Source of the DNA: Peribacillus frigoritolerans
GTDB lineage: Bacteria; Bacillota; Bacilli; Bacillales; DSM-1321
Reading direction: 5' to 3'
Length of the DNA stretch: 64,000 bases
NCBI GenBank assembly: GCA_030562215.1
Contig: JAUPFL010000002.1
Location: forward strand, 496,001 to 560,000
The notes beneath the pieces are model-generated. The model saw nothing but the letters and a program-made list of their open reading frames with translations. It was not told the DNA's origin and did not search any database. This document shows, in pieces, positions 1 to 11,097 of this stretch (the first letter of the stretch is position 1; each line of letters begins with the position of its first letter). A program made the translations under genes and the position numbers.

Positions 1-413
1 TCCCACGGAAACCGTGATGCAGGCCACCGCCAAGATTAAGTGCGTGCAGGGATTGACCGGTCATGACGGCATCCACAGCCGTCAAAGTTCCGCCTACAAG
101 CAAGGCGCTTGCTTCGTGCATGTTGGGGAAGATAGGGGTATCCTCTGTTCCTAGTCCATAATTTACTGCCTTTTCGGGGGGAGCTTTCCCTGGCCTGCCA
201 ATCTGACAGCGTTTACATAATGGTGATCATGGATCAGTTCCAATTCTGCATCGGTAGCCATTCTGGGCTTGATAATTTGGTCATCATTGATGGCATGGTG
301 TTTTTTAATAAATCAAGCGTGAGTTTAAGCCGTTTTTGATTGAATGGATGCTCATCGTTGAATTTGTAGGTAAGAAGTTCATCCGAATAGACGAAAAGGG
401 ATGTATCATTCAT
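1..413 (-). CDS. acuC: AcuC, acetoin utilisation / AcsA deacetylase (partial, frameshifted)
   Basis: AcuC is a class I histone-deacetylase-like, Zn-dependent enzyme; in B. subtilis it removes the acetyl group that AcuA puts on acetyl-CoA synthetase. Only the N-terminal part lies here and the gene runs off the left edge. Translation from the ATG at 413 gives [19 protein letters not shown], and later the family block [17 protein letters not shown] and the double-His segment [13 protein letters not shown]. The ATG overlaps the end of acuB by 8 bases, as expected of translationally coupled genes. The frame breaks at a C run (plus-strand g run near 172-178), where one missing base restores [13 protein letters not shown] treat the break as sequencing error. 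Identification rests on remembered similarity to B. subtilis AcuC. Confidence 0.88.
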
Positions 414-1054
414 GTGAAATCCCCGGTAGACTAGGCCATAAAACGGTATAGCCTTCTTTCTTCAAATCCTCCACCACCATAAATGGATTCATCGTCTGTA
501 CACGAATTACAAGAATTTTATAATCGGTTCCATTTTTTCAGGATAAACAAGGGTGCTCAGGATATTCGTATTGCGCCTTTTGAAAATATGGGCAATATCA
601 TGAAGGGAACCTGCCTTATCCGGGATTCTGATTTCGATTTGGGAACCGGGCTGATTGACTCCAGTCAACTCAACGTATGAATGAAGTAAATCAGAGCCCG
701 TTATGATGCCCACTAACTTCCTTCCCTTTACGATTGGAAGGCAGCTGATATTGTTATCGCAAAAAACAGCCCCGATTTCTTCCACGAAATCCAGCGGGTG
801 CCCGTGATTATTTCCGTTTTCATGATGCTTGATAGTGGTTTTTGTAAATCATTTTTGTATTCTTCGGTACGGAAAATAGAAGGGGCAGCATCCCGAATAT
901 CACGGTCGCTGACTAATCCCACAAGTTGAAAGCTGTCATCGACAATGGGTATATGGCGAATTCGTTTCTCCTTAATGATCAAGACAGCGCTATGGATGGT
1001 ATCCGTTGGAGTGAGGGTGATGATATCCTCATTCATTATTGTTTCAATAATCAT
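406..1054 (-). CDS. acuB: AcuB, CBS-domain acetoin utilisation protein (two frameshifts)
   Basis: AcuB carries two N-terminal CBS domains (nucleotide sensing) followed by an ACT-like part, about 215 residues. The start ATG at 1054 follows a strong AGGAGG-type ribosome binding site. The first CBS half reads [19 protein letters not shown], with [20 protein letters not shown] further on; the second contains [21 protein letters not shown], and [20 protein letters not shown] follows. The frame breaks twice: near 803-806, where one G is missing before CACCCGCTGG, and near 518-522, where one A is missing before ATTCTTGTAATTCG. After repair the protein ends [19 protein letters not shown] and stops at 406, overlapping acuC. 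Its molecular role is poorly known; in B. subtilis it belongs to the acuABC operon for acetoin/acetate use. Confidence 0.88.
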
Positions 1055-1080
1055 TTTCCTTCCTCCTCTTCCTCGCCTCT

Positions 1081-1713
1081 TTAATACATAAACCGATTCA
1101 TAAAACGCAATTGGTCGAACTTCTGGATGGACTCCGGCGGGACTCTTTTGCCAATTCGGGCCATCAGGCAGTTGGCAGGATGGGAACTGATTTCTGGATC
1201 ATCTGTTGCAAAGTAAACCAAGCCACCCGCACTCATCATTTTTTCCATGACCTTGCGATAGTCCCAAATATTCAGCCCTGTCCCTTTCAAATCCCAATGC
1301 CAATAGTATTCAGTGGTGATGATGATGAAGTCTTCGACCGAATCGTCTTCCATTGAAAGGCGGATTAGGTTCTTTCCGACGGAGGCACCCCGGTATTTAG
1401 GGATGACTTCGATTGCACCAAGCTCAATCAGGTCATCCATCTTGATTTCCGACCAGCGCTCCAAGGGATCGGGATATAAGTAAGTCACATAACCCACGAT
1501 TGTTTCATTTTCACGGGCGATGAAGATCCTGCCCTCAGGCAAGTCTGCAATCTCTATTAACGCTTTATGCTGCAAAGCAGGAGGGCGAAAGGCGACCAAG
1601 TCTTCGTGAAACTCATAAGCAGACATTCTTTCGCCGCTTAACGGCCCCTCGATGATGAGCGTTCCGCTTAATGTCTGCAGTTCCTTAGTGTAAAAGGTCT
1701 TACTATATTCCAT
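1081..1713 (-). CDS. acuA: AcuA, GNAT protein acetyltransferase acting on AcsA
   Basis: Intact 210-residue reading frame matching AcuA, the GNAT acetyltransferase that inactivates acetyl-CoA synthetase by acetylating its C-terminal catalytic lysine. The GNAT core is visible at roughly residues 55-135: ENETIVGYVTYLYPDP followed by ELGAIEVIPKYRGASVGKNL, the latter being the acetyl-CoA binding motif A. The ATG at 1713 is preceded by GGTGGTGAAAG. It is the first gene of acuABC (27 bases before acuB) and is transcribed away from acsA, its substrate gene. This is the same divergent arrangement as in B. subtilis, so assignment is secure from both family features and context. Confidence 0.92.
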   Translation of the reverse strand: MEYSKTFYTKELQTLSGTLIIEGPLSGERMSAYEFHEDLVAFRPPALQHKALIEIADLPEGRIFIARENETIVGYVTYLYPDPLERWSEIKMDDLIELGAIEVIPKYRGASVGKNLIRLSMEDDSVEDFIIITTEYYWHWDLKGTGLNIWDYRKVMEKMMSAGGLVYFATDDPEISSHPANCLMARIGKRVPPESIQKFDQLRFMNRFMY

Positions 1714-2036
1714 TCTTTCACCACCCTTGTTATGTAGTAATCTTACAATCTCGCATTCATTGCTTTTAAAAACTTACCGAAATGGAAAGCTTACATAAAT
1801 TATACATGAAAACAAGGGGCATAATTCAGAAAGTTCAAGACGCTTTTGTTACAGTGCTTCTTCTTTCCCGGCCATCATATGGATTCACCTTGACCATAAC
1901 AATATTCCAGTAACTTTCAAAATTCACCAGGAAGGGATTTCCCTAATATGGAAGTGTTTAATATTTTAAAAATTGAGATAATTCGTTTCTTATACTATAA
2001 TAAAAATATAGAGCCGAATGAAGGGGAGTTTGTCGT
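1714..2036. promoter_or_regulatory. Divergent acuA/acsA intergenic region
   Basis: This 323-base region separates the divergent acuABC and acsA genes and should hold both promoters. In B. subtilis both units are under catabolite repression through CcpA. I see a good sigma-A promoter for acsA (listed separately). No sequence here matches the cre consensus well; the nearest is TGGAAAGCTTACA at 1783-1795, which lacks the central CG. Confidence 0.5.
1973..2001 (+). promoter_or_regulatory. Sigma-A promoter for acsA
   Basis: The -35 TTGAGA (1973-1978) and -10 TATAAT (1996-2001) are separated by 17 bases and lie 36 bases before the acsA start codon. Confidence 0.75.
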
Positions 2037-3754
2037 ATGAATGTGAAAGCGTTGCCAGTAGTGGAAGGTAATTTCAATTTAAAGAATTATGATGAAAAAT
2101 ACAATAAGTTTGACTGGTCTGAGACGGAAAAGGAATTCTCCTGGTCTGAAACCGGTAAAGTGAATCTTGCTTATGAAGCCATTGACCGCCATGTCGAAAC
2201 ATACAAAAGGAATAAAGTGGCCCTTTATTACAAAGACGATCAAAGAAATGAAAAGTATACATTCAAGGAAATGAAAGATTATACGAACCAAGCGGCCAAT
2301 GTGTTCAGGAACATTGCCAATGTGGAAAAAGGTGATCGTGTTTTCATCTTCATGCCTCGCTCCCCGGAGCTTTATTTTGCATTGTTGGGTGCGATTAAAA
2401 CGGGAGCGGTCGTAGGGCCGTTGTTCGAAGCCTTCATGGAAGGCGCCATAAGGGATCGACTTGAGGATAGTGAGGCAAGTGTGATTGTGACGACACCTGA
2501 ACTTTTGCCGCGCGTCCCAGTGGATGAATTACCCCATTTAAAGCATATTTTCTTGGTGGGGGAAAATATAAAAGAAGAAGGAAAGTACCATCACTTCAAT
2601 AAGAAGTTAAAAGAAGCCGACAAAAAATTCGACATTGAATGGGTGGATCGGAATGACGGTCTGATCCTTCACTATACCTCCGGTTCCACAGGCAAACCAA
2701 AAGGGGTGCTTCATGTTCATAATGCGATGATCCAGCATTATCAAACGGCAAGATGGGTCCTTGATTTGCAGGATGAGGATGTGTATTGGTGCACAGCGGA
2801 CCCTGGATGGGTGACAGGGACGTCTTACGGGATTTTTGGACCTTGGCTTACAGGGACCTCGAATGTCATTGTAGGCGGGCGGTTCAAGCCTGAATCCTGG
2901 TACAAGACCTTGGAGGACTTTGGTGTCACGGTATGGTATAGTGCCCCGACTGCCTTCAGGATGCTGATGGGCGCAGGTGATGAAATCGTTAAGCGGTTCG
3001 ATTTAAGCAATCTCCGACATATTTTAAGTGTCGGTGAACCGTTGAACCCGGAGGTGGTGCGCTGGGGAATGAAGGTATTCAATCACCGGATCCATGATAC
3101 ATGGTGGATGACGGAGACCGGGGCTCAGGTCATCTGCAATTATCCTTGCCTGGAAATCAAACCGGGTTCGATGGGTAAACCGATTCCTGGCGTGAAAGCG
3201 GCAATAGTGGATGATCAAGGGAACGAGCTTCCGCCGCATAGGATGGGGAACCTTGCCATCAAGAAAGGCTGGCCTTCGATGATGAAGACAGTCTGGAAGA
3301 ATGAAGCGAAATATGAATCTTACTTTATGCCAGGTGATTGGTATGTTTCCGGAGATTCAGCATATATGGATGAAGATGGTTATTTCTGGTTCCAAGGCCG
3401 TGTTGATGATGTCATCATGACGGCAGGGGAGAGAGTCGGACCTTTCGAAGTGGAAAGCAAGTTGGTCGAGCATCCAGCCGTAGCTGAAGCGGGGGTCATC
3501 GGGAAGCCGGATCCGGTTCGGGGGAAATTATCAAAGCGTTCATCGCTCTTCGTGACGGATACGAAGCGAACGATGAGTTGATTGAGGAAATTCGTACATT
3601 TGTAAAGCATGGTCTAGCAGCACATGCGGCACCCCGTGAAATTGAGTTCAGGGATAAACTTCCTAAAACAAGAAGCGGTAAAATCATGCGCCGTGTCTTG
3701 AAAGCTTGGGAACTTGATTTGCCAACCGGTGATTTATCATCGATGGAGGATTGA
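2037..3754 (+). CDS. acsA: Acetyl-CoA synthetase AcsA (one frameshift)
   Basis: AMP-forming acetate-CoA ligase of the ANL superfamily. It activates acetate to acetyl-CoA through acetyl-AMP in the cytosol. The start ATG at 2037 sits 8 bases after GGGGAG. The adenylation motif LHYTSGSTGKPKGVLHVHNA is near residue 215, and the later WWMTETGAQ and SGDSAYMDEDGYFWFQGRVDD blocks are present. The frame breaks at a G run near 3521-3525: one missing G changes VRGEIIKAF into an early stop. The correct downstream frame ends PKTRSGKIMRRVLK, whose lysine is the residue AcuA/AcuC acetylate and deacetylate, then stops at 3754. Repaired length is about 572 residues, normal for AcsA. The adjacent acuABC supports the call. 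Confidence 0.93.
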
Positions 3755-3784
3755 GAAACTGGGTCATCCTGATTATTGAGAATG

Positions 3785-3822
3785 AAAAAGGCATCCATTC
3801 ACTTATGGATGCCTTTTTGGGA
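3785..3822 (+). terminator. Rho-independent terminator after acsA
   Basis: Arms 3785-3797 and 3806-3818 (ggcatcca / tggatgcc core) form a stem that ends in a T run. Confidence 0.8.
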
Positions 3823-3834
3823 GATTATAAGGAA

Positions 3835-3870
3835 ACAGGCTGTCGGGGTTACTCGACAGCCTGTTTTAGT
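3835..3870 (-). terminator. Terminator between acsA and the PBP gene
   Basis: Inverted repeat ACAGGCTGTCG (3835-3845) / CGACAGCCTGT (3854-3864), flanked by a T run on the plus-strand side. It lies just after the stop of the minus-strand PBP gene and could also act as a second terminator for acsA. Confidence 0.6.
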
Positions 3871-3883
3871 TCAAGAAAGAGTG

Positions 3884-6800
3884 TCATTCTTCCTCTTCTT
3901 CAGCTTTATCCGTGTCTTGCTCTTGATCATTGACTGTGCCTTGATCTTTGTCGGCCTCTTGATTTTCTTTTTCTGTATTCTCTTTGTTTTGATCTTTGTC
4001 TTGAGCTGGCTCTTTATCTTCATCCGTTCCTGTTTCTTTATCTGTTTCTGTTTGTTTATCTTTCTCTTTCTCTTTCTCTGGTTGTTTTTCTTTATCTGTA
4101 TCTGTATTTTTATCTGAACCGTTCTCTTCTTTTGAGTCTGTTTTTTAACTTCGTTAACTATTTTATCTTTTACGCGATCATCTTTATTTTTTGTGGAATC
4201 TTCTTTTGAACCTGTCTTTTTAGCGCCGCTTTCAACATGTCGGGAAGGAGCTGATTCTTTACCGACAATGTCGACGGCAGTTACGTAATAAGATCCGCCA
4301 GAGCCGACTTTGTAAACAAGATTCTCCCCAGCGTTGATGCTCGCCACTTTTTTGCCGTCTTTATAGACACGATAACCGACGACATCTCCTTCATGATGCA
4401 AGCCCCATGTAATCTTATCGTTACTGATCGTTATGGATAGGGGATCTGGTGTTTTGCCATTATCATTCAATTTCGCTGTCGCCCCGACGACATTTCCTGA
4501 TTTTTCGGCTCCGGGAATCACGGATCCCGGGTCATCGACATATTTCAAACCGATATCTGGAAAGGAATCAGGATTCAACATGAACCCGCCGCTTGTGAAT
4601 TCACCAGGCGTTTGCGGAAGGGCTGCGTAGCGTTTGCTGCCGACTGATACATATTGTCCATCTATGAAACTATCATCCGCTCTGGATGGAGCATATTTGG
4701 CGATGAATAAGTCCGATTTGACAAGCCCGGCCTTTTGGCATGAACTTGAAGGCAGCAGTCCTGAAACGCCACAGAAGGAACGGCTGACTATTCCGCCTGG
4801 CATTTCAAATCGCTTATCGGGGTCGATGAGTTTAGGGTCGACTTTATATGCGGCATTGATCAGGTCTGCCCAATAATACATATTACGTTTATTATATTCA
4901 AGACCATTATAGGTCCCTTGCAAGGATTTCGGTGTGTCATATCCGAGCCATGTACCGAATGAAACATTGGGATTGGTTGCGACGAACCATGCGTCCCAAT
5001 AGTTTTGTGAAGTTCCGGTCTTGCCTGCCCAATCACTCGAGAATGCAAGTCGGTTCCTGACCGAAGCGGCCGTCCCGCTGTTCACGACATCTCGCATCAT
5101 ATCAAGCGTCAGGTAAGCGGCTTGCGGAGAAAATACTTCCACTGGTTTCGCTTTATGTTCATAGATGACCTCGCCATCTTTCGATACGATTTTATCGATC
5201 ATATAGGCATCGACGAATTCCCCTGAATTGGCAAATGTGCCAAATGCATTGACGTTTTCTTCAACGGTTACACCTTTTGACATAGCTCCCAATGACATGG
5301 AAGGATTAGAGTAATCCTCTTTCGTCACTGTTGTAAAGCCCATTTTTTCCAAATACGAAGCTGGACCTTGGTTGATTATTTTCATGTAAAAGAGCGCTGC
5401 CGGGATGTTATAGGAATTCTTCAGTGCTTCACGCGCTGTCGTTACACCCGTATAGCTTCCGCCGCCATAGTTACCTGGACGCCACATTGTTCCTGCAGGA
5501 ATGGAAATGGGGACGTTGGCCGATACGCTTCCAGGTGAAACCTTTCCTAACTCGATCCCTGGGCCATATACGAGCAGCGGCTTCATCGTTGATCCGTTCG
5601 ATCGCAGTGATGCGGTTGCATGGTTCGTCTGTTCCCGCTTGAAATCACGGCCGCCTACGAAACTGATGATTTTTCCTGTTTTATTTTCGATGAGAATGGC
5701 CCCTGCTTCAACGGGCTCACTTACCGTTTTCATTTCCTTCGTATCAGGATCGACGACTTGTGCCGTTTTATCGTATCCATAATTTGGATAGTTTTTCGTT
5801 ACTTCCTGCATCTTGTCATAAATCTTTTTATCGATCGTCGTATAAATCTGATAGCCGTTTTGACGCAGCTTACGATCGGCAAGTGCTAGATATTGAGCTT
5901 TTAAATCATCATTCTTTAAATCTTTCTCTTCATATCCGTCTTCTTTTGCCAGACTGACAGATAGGATTTCGATGGAGCGTTTTTCGATTTCATAGGTGAG
6001 CCATGGATATTTCTCCGACGGCATCTCCGTTTTGCCGATAAAGTCTTTAGTAATGTCGTATGCGTTTGCTTTATCATATTCTTCTTTGGTTATGTATCCG
6101 TTACTATACATCCGCTTTAAAACGGTCTTCATCCGGTTGATGCCGGGCTCTTGATCTTCTTTCAATTTTCCTTTCTGGGTATATGGTGTATATCCGAAAG
6201 GGCTTTGCGGCAATCCAGCGATAAAGGCTGATTGGGGCAGTGTCAGATCTTTGGCCTCCACGCCAAAAATACCTTCAGCGGCGGACTCGACCCCAGCGAT
6301 GTTACGGCCTGAAGAGTTTCGTCCCAAAGTGGAGACGTTTAAGTACGTTTCCAAAATCTCTTCTTTTTCAAAGAACTTTTCGACCCGGAGCGCAAGAAGG
6401 ATTTCTTTTGCTTTCCGTTCAAACGATACTTCGTTGGTCAGGACCTGGTTTTTAATGAGCTGCTGTGTTAATGTACTACCCCCGATTGGACGGTTGCATT
6501 CGAAAATTCCTGGTAAATCGCACGCAGGATGGCTTTTGGGACAACCCCGTCATGTTCATAAAAATACTCATCTTCTGTAGCGATGACTGCATTTTTAAGA
6601 TGCTCGGAAACTTTATCGATGGACACTTCTTCACGCTCAAGGTCACTCTTAAGCTTGCCCAAGTATACATCATCTGCAAAGTATACTTCAGAGGTCTCTT
6701 CATAGTTGTAAATGTCTTTTTCAAATCTTCTTTTGAGCGCACTGGCTCATCATTGACGAGGGCAGCGAAATAGCCGGCTCCGACGCCGCCGGCGAATGAG

Positions 6801-6951
6801 AATCCTAGGATCCCGACAATAATGAGGATCAGTGTTAAATTCCAAATGACTTGGTATGTAACCCGTGCGTTCTTATGTGTTTTTTCACTTTGGAAAAAAC
6901 GGGTCAGCTGCTTCAGACTGTTTGAAATCTATCTTTTTGATTATTATTCAT
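3884..6951 (-). CDS. Class A penicillin-binding protein (PBP1A-type) with FN3 domain and acidic/basic tail (four frameshifts)
   Basis: Bifunctional murein glycosyltransferase/transpeptidase, membrane anchored, acting outside the cytoplasm in peptidoglycan synthesis. Start ATG at 6951 after AGGGGGT. A cytoplasmic segment and one transmembrane helix (LTLILIIVGILGFSFAGGVG) come first. The glycosyltransferase motif EDEYFYEHDGV and the GGSTLTQQL block follow. The transpeptidase has SxxK (GSTMKPL), SxN (NSYNIPA) and KTGTS. A fibronectin type III domain follows near ITWGLHHEGDVVGYRVYKDG. The tail, once a missing A near 4147 is restored, is a D/E/K/Q/T-rich low-complexity stretch of about 90 residues. 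The other breaks lie near 6917 (T run), 6724 (A run) and 6483 (G run), each explained by one missing base. Repaired length is about 1,020 residues. Which B. subtilis paralogue it corresponds to is uncertain. Confidence 0.88.
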
Positions 6952-7045
6952 CGTATCATACCCCCTGAAATCACATATATTATAGCATATAACAGGTAGG
7001 GGAAAGGGCATCTTTCTTATTTTTCTATAATCTGTAAGGGTGATG

Positions 7046-7074
7046 TTGACAAGGATTCTTATGTATGATAAAAG
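7046..7074 (+). promoter_or_regulatory. Sigma-A promoter for the tyrS T-box transcript
   Basis: A consensus -35 TTGACA (7046-7051) is followed after 17 bases by TAAAAG (7069-7074), just upstream of the T-box leader. Confidence 0.6.
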
Positions 7075-7089
7075 TTTATTAACAACTAT

Positions 7090-8639
<1,550 letters not shown>

Positions 8640-8645
8640 TTGTTC

Positions 8646-8676
8646 AAAGCCCGGCTGAAACTCAGCCGGGCTTTGT
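8646..8676 (+). terminator. Terminator after tyrS
   Basis: Perfect stem AAAGCCCGGCTGA (8646-8658) / TCAGCCGGGCTTT (8662-8674) with a 3-base loop. The T tract is short. Confidence 0.75.
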
Positions 8677-8697
8677 CATGCAAAGGTGTTTAGGTGC

Positions 8698-8726
8698 AAA
8701 AAAACCCCCATCCAAGGATGGGGGCT
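8698..8726 (-). terminator. Terminator after rpsD
   Basis: GC-rich arms CCCCCATCC (8705-8713) and GGATGGGGG (8716-8724), followed on the minus strand by a T run at 8704-8698. Confidence 0.85.
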
Positions 8727-8735
8727 TTGAAGTTA

Positions 8736-9338
8736 TTAACGAGAGTAGAACTCAACGATAAGTGCTTCGTTAATTTCAGCAGGCAATTCAGAACGTTCTG
8801 GTAAACGAGTGAAAGTACCTTCTAATTTCTCAGCATCGAAAGTAAGGAAATCAGGAACGAAGTTAGTTGCTTCAACTGATTCTTTGATGATTGAGAAGTT
8901 GCGTGATTTTTCACGAACTGCGATTGTTTGTCCAAGAGACACTTTGTAAGATGGAATGTCTACGCGGCTTCCGTCTACAGTGATGTGACCGTGGTTAACA
9001 AGTTGACGTGCTTGACGGCGCGTACGAGCTAAACCAAGACGGTAAACTAGGTTGTCAAGACGTGATTCAAGAAGAATCATGAAGTTTTCACCATGTACAC
9101 CTTTAAGTTTGCCAGCGCGGTCGAACATTGTGCGGAATTGACGTTCAGTGATTCCGTACATGTGACGAAGTTTTTGTTTCTCTTGTAGTTGCATTCCGTA
9201 TTCAGAAATTTTTCTACGTTGGTTAGGACCATGTTGTCCTGGAGCATAAGGGCGTTTTTCTAATTCTTTACCAGTACCTGTTAGGGAAATTCCTAAACGA
9301 CGGGATAGTTTCCAGCTTGGGCCAGTATAACGAGCCAT
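8736..9338 (-). CDS. rpsD: Ribosomal protein S4
   Basis: Intact 200-residue S4, the primary 16S rRNA-binding protein of the small subunit and a translational/transcriptional autoregulator in Bacillus. The N-terminus [20 protein letters not shown] and the S4 domain [20 protein letters not shown] are unmistakable. The ATG at 9338 follows AAAGGAGGAG. It is monocistronic: its own promoter, a leader of about 180 bases and a strong terminator. The solitary rpsD between tyrS and ytsP matches the B. subtilis order. Confidence 0.97.
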   Translation of the reverse strand: MARYTGPSWKLSRRLGISLTGTGKELEKRPYAPGQHGPNQRRKISEYGMQLQEKQKLRHMYGITERQFRTMFDRAGKLKGVHGENFMILLESRLDNLVYRLGLARTRRQARQLVNHGHITVDGSRVDIPSYKVSLGQTIAVREKSRNFSIIKESVEATNFVPDFLTFDAEKLEGTFTRLPERSELPAEINEALIVEFYSR

Positions 9339-9527
9339 AGGATGACTCCTCCTTTAAATGTTTTTATTTTGGTAAAATAAAAACCGTGTGAATGTACGAT
9401 CATGACCATTTTGTTTTCATGTACCTTCGCCCTAGCAGCAGAGGGTTACGAGATACACCTCCGTATTGAGGAACAAAATGAGAACATAAAGGCTGTCACA
9501 TAGGCTGCAATATTTTACACAAAGAGT
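9339..9527 (-). promoter_or_regulatory. rpsD leader, probable S4 autoregulatory RNA
   Basis: About 180 bases of untranslated RNA lie between the rpsD promoter and the ATG. B. subtilis rpsD is known to be repressed by S4 binding to its leader. Here the leader contains complementary stretches (for example CATGAAAACAAAATGG and related copies) that could form alternative helices, plus an extra GGAGGTG upstream. The regulatory role is inferred from the family, not shown. Confidence 0.55.
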
Positions 9528-9556
9528 ATTGTATAATATTCTGCTCAATGAGTCAA
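9528..9556 (-). promoter_or_regulatory. Sigma-A promoter for rpsD
   Basis: On the minus strand, TTGACT (9556-9551) and TACAAT (9533-9528) are 17 bases apart. Confidence 0.8.
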
Positions 9557-9808
9557 GGACAGTTGTGATTAATTAAGGAATAGAGAATGGCGGCAGGAAA
9601 AATGCAATTTTATAATGAGATAATGAATCCAAAAATTACGGATGGTTTCCGGCATTATTTGGGAGCCTTGCATTTCACGGTTAAATGATGCTAAGGAAAC
9701 AGGGCTGATGAAGCGTTATATATTGAGAAGAATTCAGGAAAGGGCAGGGGACATGGACATGGAGTCCTGTAATAAAGGGAGCAGGCAAGGAATGCCTCCC
9801 TTTAACTT
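9557..9808. other. Intergenic region without a recognisable gene
   Basis: I see no conserved coding signal. Near 9773-9806 an imperfect inverted repeat (AAAGGGAG ... CTCCCTTT) probably terminates the minus-strand GAF-domain gene that ends at 9809. A 33-codon frame beginning MAAGKMQFYN near 9587 has nothing to support it. Confidence 0.4.
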
Positions 9809-10287
9809 TTATAGGTGATTGGAAAGGATTTCAGCGAATTTCTCCAGTCCTTGCTGATCCATTTCGTCAAAACGGTCCGTTATCGGGCTGTCGATATCGA
9901 GGACACCGAGCAAATTTCCATCCTTCATGAGCGGTATGACAATTTCAGATCTTGATGCCGCATCGCAGGCGATATGTCCAGGGAATTGGTGGACATCCGC
10001 AATGCGCAGGGTTTTTTCAGTTGATGCTGAAGTCCCGCATACGCCCTTGCCCATTGGAATGCGGACACAGGCTGGTAGCCCCTGGAAGGGTCCTAGTATT
10101 AATTGGTCTTCTTCATATAAATAAAAACCAACCCAGTTAATCTCATCGAGAAACTGATTAAGTAAAGCTGCCGCATTGCTTAAATTGGCTATCCGGTTCG
10201 TTTCACCTTCGATTAAGGCAAGTAGTTGTTTTTGGACCAGTTCATAGTTTTTTCTTTTTTTCCTTGATACATTTCGACATTAAACAA
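9809..10287 (-). CDS. ytsP: GAF-domain protein YtsP, free methionine-R-sulfoxide reductase family (one frameshift)
   Basis: Small single-GAF protein. It matches YtsP and the fRMsr family that reduces free methionine-(R)-sulfoxide using conserved cysteines. Seen: EINWVGFYLYEEDQLILGP, LPACVRIPMGKGVCGTSAST, HIACDAASRSEIVIPLMK and VLDIDSPITDRFDE. The cysteines in ACVRI, GVCGT and ACDAA correspond to the active-site set. The best start is TTG at 10287 (FNVEMYQGKKE follows), because the first ATG in the region is out of frame. The frame breaks near 10248-10255 in an A run; one extra A gives EKNYELVQKQLL. Its neighbours rpsD and refZ match B. subtilis. Reductase activity is inferred from the family. 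Confidence 0.8.
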
Positions 10288-10441
10288 AAGCGTTCACCCG
10301 TCTTCCTCAAATTTTTACAGCACTTTCTAATCATGATGCTCCTTTGTTGGGAAATTGTCGAGAACTTACTAAAGGATTCAGGCTCTTCCGTGAAGAAGTA
10401 GTCCACAAGACTTGTCTCAAAGAAAGCGAGGGATTGCCTGA

Positions 10442-11085
10442 ATGAATCGCCAGACGCCAACGAAACAAGCCATTGTGGAAGCTGCATTGCATTTATTTCA
10501 TTTAAAAGGCTATCATGCTACATCCATACGGGATATTGCGAATAAAGCGAAAGTGAACGCTGCCAATATTGCCTACTATTTCAAGAATAAGCAGGGGTTG
10601 CTGGAATTCTGTTTCACTTCCTATTTAGAAGAATATATCCTGGTCCTTGAGACGAACATGACACTGCTTGAACATAAAGGCCCGCAGCATTGCTTGATGA
10701 ACCTTGTAAAGGATATCCTCTCTTCCAGAGGGAAAACTTCCTTGCTGCACGGTTCATATATGGGGAATCTTCACTCGATTCCAATTTAAACCGCGAAATT
10801 CATTCGACTTATTTTACAAAGGAAAAATCTTATTTTCAATATATTTTGGAACAAGGAATCAAGAGCAGGAGTTTCCAACAGGTTTCCGTTCCCATGTATA
10901 TGCTGCAGTTGAAGGGATTATTGACGGCCCCTGTCCTGCATACCCATTATGCGATGGATGTGCTTCATGTATTCCCGCAGGAAGCCTATTACACGAATAT
11001 GTATGCCAATGAAGTCGGACGTTTTCTGCAAGATACCCTTTTCATTGCCGAAGACCTGCAGCCACTGTTAGCCGGCCGGGGCTGA
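10442..11085 (+). CDS. refZ: RefZ, TetR-family regulator of FtsZ-ring positioning (one frameshift)
   Basis: TetR-type DNA-binding protein. In B. subtilis RefZ (YttP) binds motifs near the origin and helps shift the division ring during sporulation. The N-terminal helix-turn-helix is clear: TPTKQAIVEAALHLFHLKGYHA then TSIRDIANKAKVNAANIAYYF. The rest is the variable ligand/dimer domain, ending AEDLQPLLAGRG. The frame breaks near 10726-10729 (CTCTTCC); one missing T restores VKDILSFQRENFLAARFIYG. Placement between ytsP and hisJ is the main support for RefZ rather than another TetR protein. Confidence 0.82.
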
Positions 11086-11097
11086 AGTGTATACAAG

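Noticed and set aside
483..680. Small plus-strand frame inside acuB
   Set aside because: It lies entirely opposite the conserved acuB C-terminal part and has no ribosome site.
1773..1800. Possible cre site between acuA and acsA (TGGAAAGCTTACA)
   Set aside because: It lacks the central CG and is one base short of the consensus; catabolite control is expected from B. subtilis but this sequence does not show it clearly.
3871..4150. Lys/Ile-rich C-terminus of the PBP in the raw frame
   Set aside because: It appears only after a one-base loss in an A run; the alternative frame gives the usual hydrophilic D/E/K/T-rich tail and a proper stop before the terminator.
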